Positions 4,271 through 6,633 of a DNA stretch of 6,633 nt are shown here, one piece after another (position 1 is the first letter of the stretch; every line of letters starts with the position of its first letter). Source of the DNA: an uncultured Aliiroseovarius sp. (GTDB taxonomy: Bacteria > Pseudomonadota > Alphaproteobacteria > Rhodobacterales > Rhodobacteraceae). A model generated the notes under the pieces. The model was given only the letters and a program-made list of their open reading frames with translations, was not told the origin of the DNA and did not search any database. The stretch covers positions 1 to 6,633 of the forward strand of contig CALJDH010000216.1 in NCBI GenBank assembly GCA_938023895.1. Reading direction: 5' to 3'. The position numbers and the translations under genes were made by a program.

Positions 4271-6633
4271 TGGATGATTGTGGTGATGGTGGACGGTAGA
4301 GTGTCAGAAGGAGTGTCAGAAGGAGTGTCAGAAGGGGTGCCAGAAGGGGTGCCAGAAGGAGTGCCAGAAGGAGTGCCAGAAGGAGTGCCAGAAGGGGTGC
4401 CAGAAGGGGTGCCAGAAGGAGTGGTGTGATGAGTAGTAGTAGTAGTAGTAGTAGTTGGCGGTGCTTCAGCGGCGTCTGCGGAGGCCTCGTCCGCCGAGAC
4501 GAGCCTGCGGGTTGGAAACGCATTTGCTGGTTGCTTGGCGCGCGGCGAGAAGATGACGGAGTAGACGGACGCGATGTTCAGGTCCCGCAGCCGCCGTCGG
4601 TCCTCGGCAAAGTGTTGGTCGGATGGGTTGGTCTGCATCGCGTGGCGGTCCGGGTAGAGTTCGACGCACAGACACAGTTTGGTCCCAGTAGGTGATTTTA
4701 GCTTTGTGTTGAACACGACGTTGTTGAGTTCCGTGCTGTACACTACCAGTCGGTTGCCGACGCCAGCGCGCTTGTGCTTTAGGTAGAGAATGGAGTCGTC
4801 GCATGGAATGAGATTACCGTCGGGTTGCACGGACAGCGCCGTCACGGCGTACTGGAGCGGGGCGCACCTGCCGTAGACCAGCTTGGCGACTGTGGTGTCG
4901 TCGACCGCGTCTCCATTCTCGGAGAGAATGGAGAGCTTCAGACGCGGACAGTTAGTTTGGACGCCCACGAACGTCCCGTCGGTGCACTCGAAGAGCTCGG
5001 CCCGGAGGTCGGCGAGCGTTATGCCCGCCGTCGATGCATTGGAGTCTCCTCTTCTCACGCTTCCAACCGCGCTTCCACCCGCGCTTCCAACCGCGCTTCC
5101 ACTGGCGCTTTCAATCGACGACTGCGAAGACTGCTGCGACGGTTGGTCATTGGGGCAAAACACGCCGTCGCGAAACCTCCGTACGCCTATGCACCGGATC
5201 TCGCCTTCGAGGCACTGGATCTTTCGCTCGCGCTCCTTGAGCGTGTTGAGCGCCTCGTCGAGCTGACGTTTCGTCTGCTGGAGCGCCAACTGATCCCGCG
5301 TCCGGTGGTCGGTCGCACCATAGAGGGCGGCATAGTCCTTTGGAAACACGGCGTAGTGCGCGAAGACGGAGTCGAAGAGGCTCGTGTCGATGGGCTTGAA
5401 GCGGGTGCCTCGCGTGTTGGGGTCGATGTACGTCGTGCCTTGCTGCAACGTCTTGAGCGGGTCCGCCGGTGAGTGCAGGCAGTTGTTGTCACCCGTCGTC
5501 ATCAACCGAAACGGGTGCGATCGCCCGACGAGGCGGAAGCGCCGTGCGATGCTGGCGTCTTCAGCGGCGACTTCGAAGGCGTACGAACGCTGCAGGAACT
5601 CCGGTTTGAAGTGCGGGTGCAGACGTATGCGAAAGGTCACCAGTCCGTTGTGCATGACCGCGCAGCGCACGTTCGTGTTCTTGCGGTCGGACAGGAGCTG
5701 GTTGAAGGTGTCGGAGCCGTCGTCGGCGTCCAACAGCCGCAGCACGAACGTGAGGCGTCTCCTGTTTGGCCCGTTTGGCCCGTTTGGCCCGTTTGGCCCA
5801 TTCGCCGCGTTTGCCCGGTCGATCAACCCGAGCACCGCCTCTTCGTGCGCGGCCGCGTCCGCGGCGTCGCTGGCGTCCTTGAGCCGGATGCTCGCCTGGA
5901 GGACGAACGCCACGCCCGGCTCGACGAGCCACAGCACCCCGGAGTTGCTCGCTCTCGATTCTCTGGCGAGCGCGCGCGGGAAGTTGAGGCCGGTATAGGT
6001 CGCCAGTGCGGGGCCGCCCGGCACAAAGCGGCACCTGGTGTTCTCGAAGCGCATCCCGGCGACCTGCTCGACGCGCTCGATCGTGCCGAGGAAGGGCGCT
6101 TGTTTCAACCCGTGCAGGATTTCAATCTTTTCGGGCGGACTAAAGTCTTGCGGCGTGCCGCCGCTGGTGCCGCTCACGCCCCTGCTGGCGGCACGTCGCG
6201 CGTCGTTGATGTTGGCCGCGCTCTCCCGTCGCCGCTCTTTGTCGCGGCGGAAGGCGGCGCGCAGCTTGTTTCGCTCCTCGACCGTCTCCGCATCGAAGAC
6301 CGACGAAAACATGCGATACTCGCCGTGGTCGAGCTGCACATCGTCGAGGCGGTCGGCGCTCAGCGTGTAGGACCCGATGAATGTCTCCAGCAGCGACCGC
6401 TTGAACGCCGTGTGCCGGAACAGGACGCGCACGTAGAGGTCGACAGTCCCGTAGTCGGCGCATCCGGAGGGTGGCATGCACGCCGAGAAGGCGACGCTCG
6501 TCGCGAACGGGATGTGTGCCGCTCCTCCCGGGAGGACGTCGACGTGACGGACGGCGGAAAGCACGCCCCTTGTGGTGCACACGGGCGAGACGGAGCTGTT
6601 GATAACCGACTTTGCGCTCGACTTTGCGCTCGA
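4267..6633 (-). CDS. Large uncharacterised repeat-bearing protein, at least 788 aa (5' partial)
   Basis: The frame is open from the right edge to TAA at 4267-4269, giving 788 visible residues; the start lies outside the window. GTG at 6582 is the first start-like codon, but the frame and a Ser-Ser-Ala-Lys repeat continue upstream of it. In visible numbering, residues 40-150 and 160-380 look like folded beta-rich segments joined by charged linkers. Gly-Pro-Asn repeats interrupt them at 278-290. A Gln/Glu/Lys-rich coiled coil lies at about 445-478, a Gly-Ser-Ala linker at 509-525, and a second compact domain at 537-707. The tail is eight Thr (727-734) followed by ten Pro-Ser-Gly/Asp-Thr units (739-778). 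The segment at 322-379 and that around 625-660 faintly recall Ig-fold transcription factors (Rel/STAT type), a low-confidence impression. There is no membrane segment. The function is unknown. Confidence 0.85.
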   Translation of the reverse strand, partial: SSAKSSAKSVINSSVSPVCTTRGVLSAVRHVDVLPGGAAHIPFATSVAFSACMPPSGCADYGTVDLYVRVLFRHTAFKRSLLETFIGSYTLSADRLDDVQLDHGEYRMFSSVFDAETVEERNKLRAAFRRDKERRRESAANINDARRAASRGVSGTSGGTPQDFSPPEKIEILHGLKQAPFLGTIERVEQVAGMRFENTRCRFVPGGPALATYTGLNFPRALARESRASNSGVLWLVEPGVAFVLQASIRLKDASDAADAAAHEEAVLGLIDRANAANGPNGPNGPNGPNRRRLTFVLRLLDADDGSDTFNQLLSDRKNTNVRCAVMHNGLVTFRIRLHPHFKPEFLQRSYAFEVAAEDASIARRFRLVGRSHPFRLMTTGDNNCLHSPADPLKTLQQGTTYIDPNTRGTRFKPIDTSLFDSVFAHYAVFPKDYAALYGATDHRTRDQLALQQTKRQLDEALNTLKERERKIQCLEGEIRCIGVRRFRDGVFCPNDQPSQQSSQSSIESASGSAVGSAGGSAVGSVRRGDSNASTAGITLADLRAELFECTDGTFVGVQTNCPRLKLSILSENGDAVDDTTVAKLVYGRCAPLQYAVTALSVQPDGNLIPCDDSILYLKHKRAGVGNRLVVYSTELNNVVFNTKLKSPTGTKLCLCVELYPDRHAMQTNPSDQHFAEDRRRLRDLNIASVYSVIFSPRAKQPANAFPTRRLVSADEASADAAEAPPTTTTTTTTHHTTPSGTPSGTPSGTPSGTPSGTPSGTPSGTPSDTPSDTPSDTLPSTITTIIH
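4299..4418. repeat. 12-bp in-frame tandem repeat, 10 copies, at the 3' end of the large gene
   Basis: Ten consecutive 12-bp units of the form g-a/g-gtg-t/c-cagaag encode, on the - strand, Pro-Ser-Gly-Thr seven times and Pro-Ser-Asp-Thr three times. The three Asp variants are contiguous and closest to the stop codon. Variation between units is limited to two positions, which indicates recent expansion. Confidence 0.92.
4432..4455. repeat. (AGT)8 microsatellite encoding poly-Thr
   Basis: Eight uninterrupted agt triplets encode eight Thr on the - strand within the tail of the large protein, next to the 12-bp repeat. Confidence 0.9.
5059..5106. repeat. 12-bp in-frame tandem repeat in the large gene
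   Basis: Four units related to gcttccaaccgc encode a Gly-Ser-Ala-Val/Gly linker on the - strand. They sit between the coiled coil and the C-terminal domain, where a flexible spacer would tolerate length change. Confidence 0.85.
5764..5799. repeat. 9-bp in-frame tandem repeat in the large gene
   Basis: Four exact copies of gtttggccc encode Gly-Pro-Asn repeats on the - strand, in a loop between two segments that otherwise look folded. Confidence 0.9.
6607..6633. repeat. 12-bp in-frame tandem repeat at the right edge
   Basis: cgactttgcgct occurs twice and starts a third time at the window edge. On the - strand it encodes Ser-Ser-Ala-Lys units in frame with the large protein, so the repeat and the gene continue beyond the window. 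Confidence 0.8.

Noticed and set aside
4825..5472. 215-codon + strand frame inside the large - strand gene
   Set aside because: It is fully contained in a 788-codon frame on the other strand and has no recognisable motif; it is probably an antisense shadow of GC-rich coding sequence.

Overview
The window looks like part of a large-genome DNA virus of a protist (nucleocytoplasmic large DNA virus type), or less likely a protist nuclear segment. The evidence is GC-rich, intron-less, tightly packed genes on both strands. Most proteins are unrecognisable but carry slippage-type repeats. There is a relic of a Fanzor/TnpB-like RNA-guided nuclease, and short Cys modules of a type I associate with giant-virus proteins. 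No rRNA, tRNA or CRISPR array was seen. No gene is a clear taxonomic marker, so the assignment is an inference.

Left part (1-1850). A Cys-rich protein with a Lys-rich tail (2-511, + strand) enters from the left edge. A short minisatellite-bearing spacer follows, then a complete Cys-rich protein of 355 aa (750-1817, + strand). Both proteins carry the same cysteine spacing, C-x12-C-x10-C, and the second adds a CxxC-based cluster and a basic/acidic linker. A hairpin starts one base after the second gene's stop codon.

Middle part (1850-3220). This is a gene-poor, partly AT-rich accessory stretch. It holds a 10-bp tandem repeat and the C-terminal piece of a Fanzor/TnpB-like protein on the - strand, truncated at an AT-rich junction. 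It also holds two nearly identical copies of a 168/169-nt sequence in direct orientation, 266 bp apart, each preceded by a TATA-like AT-rich leader. Each copy can form a long + strand RNA stem that depends on G-U pairs. A 9-bp tandem repeat lies just before the next gene.

Right part (3221-6633). Two convergent genes meet with overlapping stop codons. The first is a complete 349-aa protein with a charged, repeat-rich hinge (+ strand). The second is a long protein of at least 788 aa (- strand), cut by the right edge, with a coiled coil and many in-frame tandem repeats. Neither could be assigned a function. Tandem repeats with units that are multiples of three occur in both genes, so copy number can change without breaking the frame. 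The genes show no obvious shared pathway. The middle part looks like a mobile-element graveyard between resident genes.
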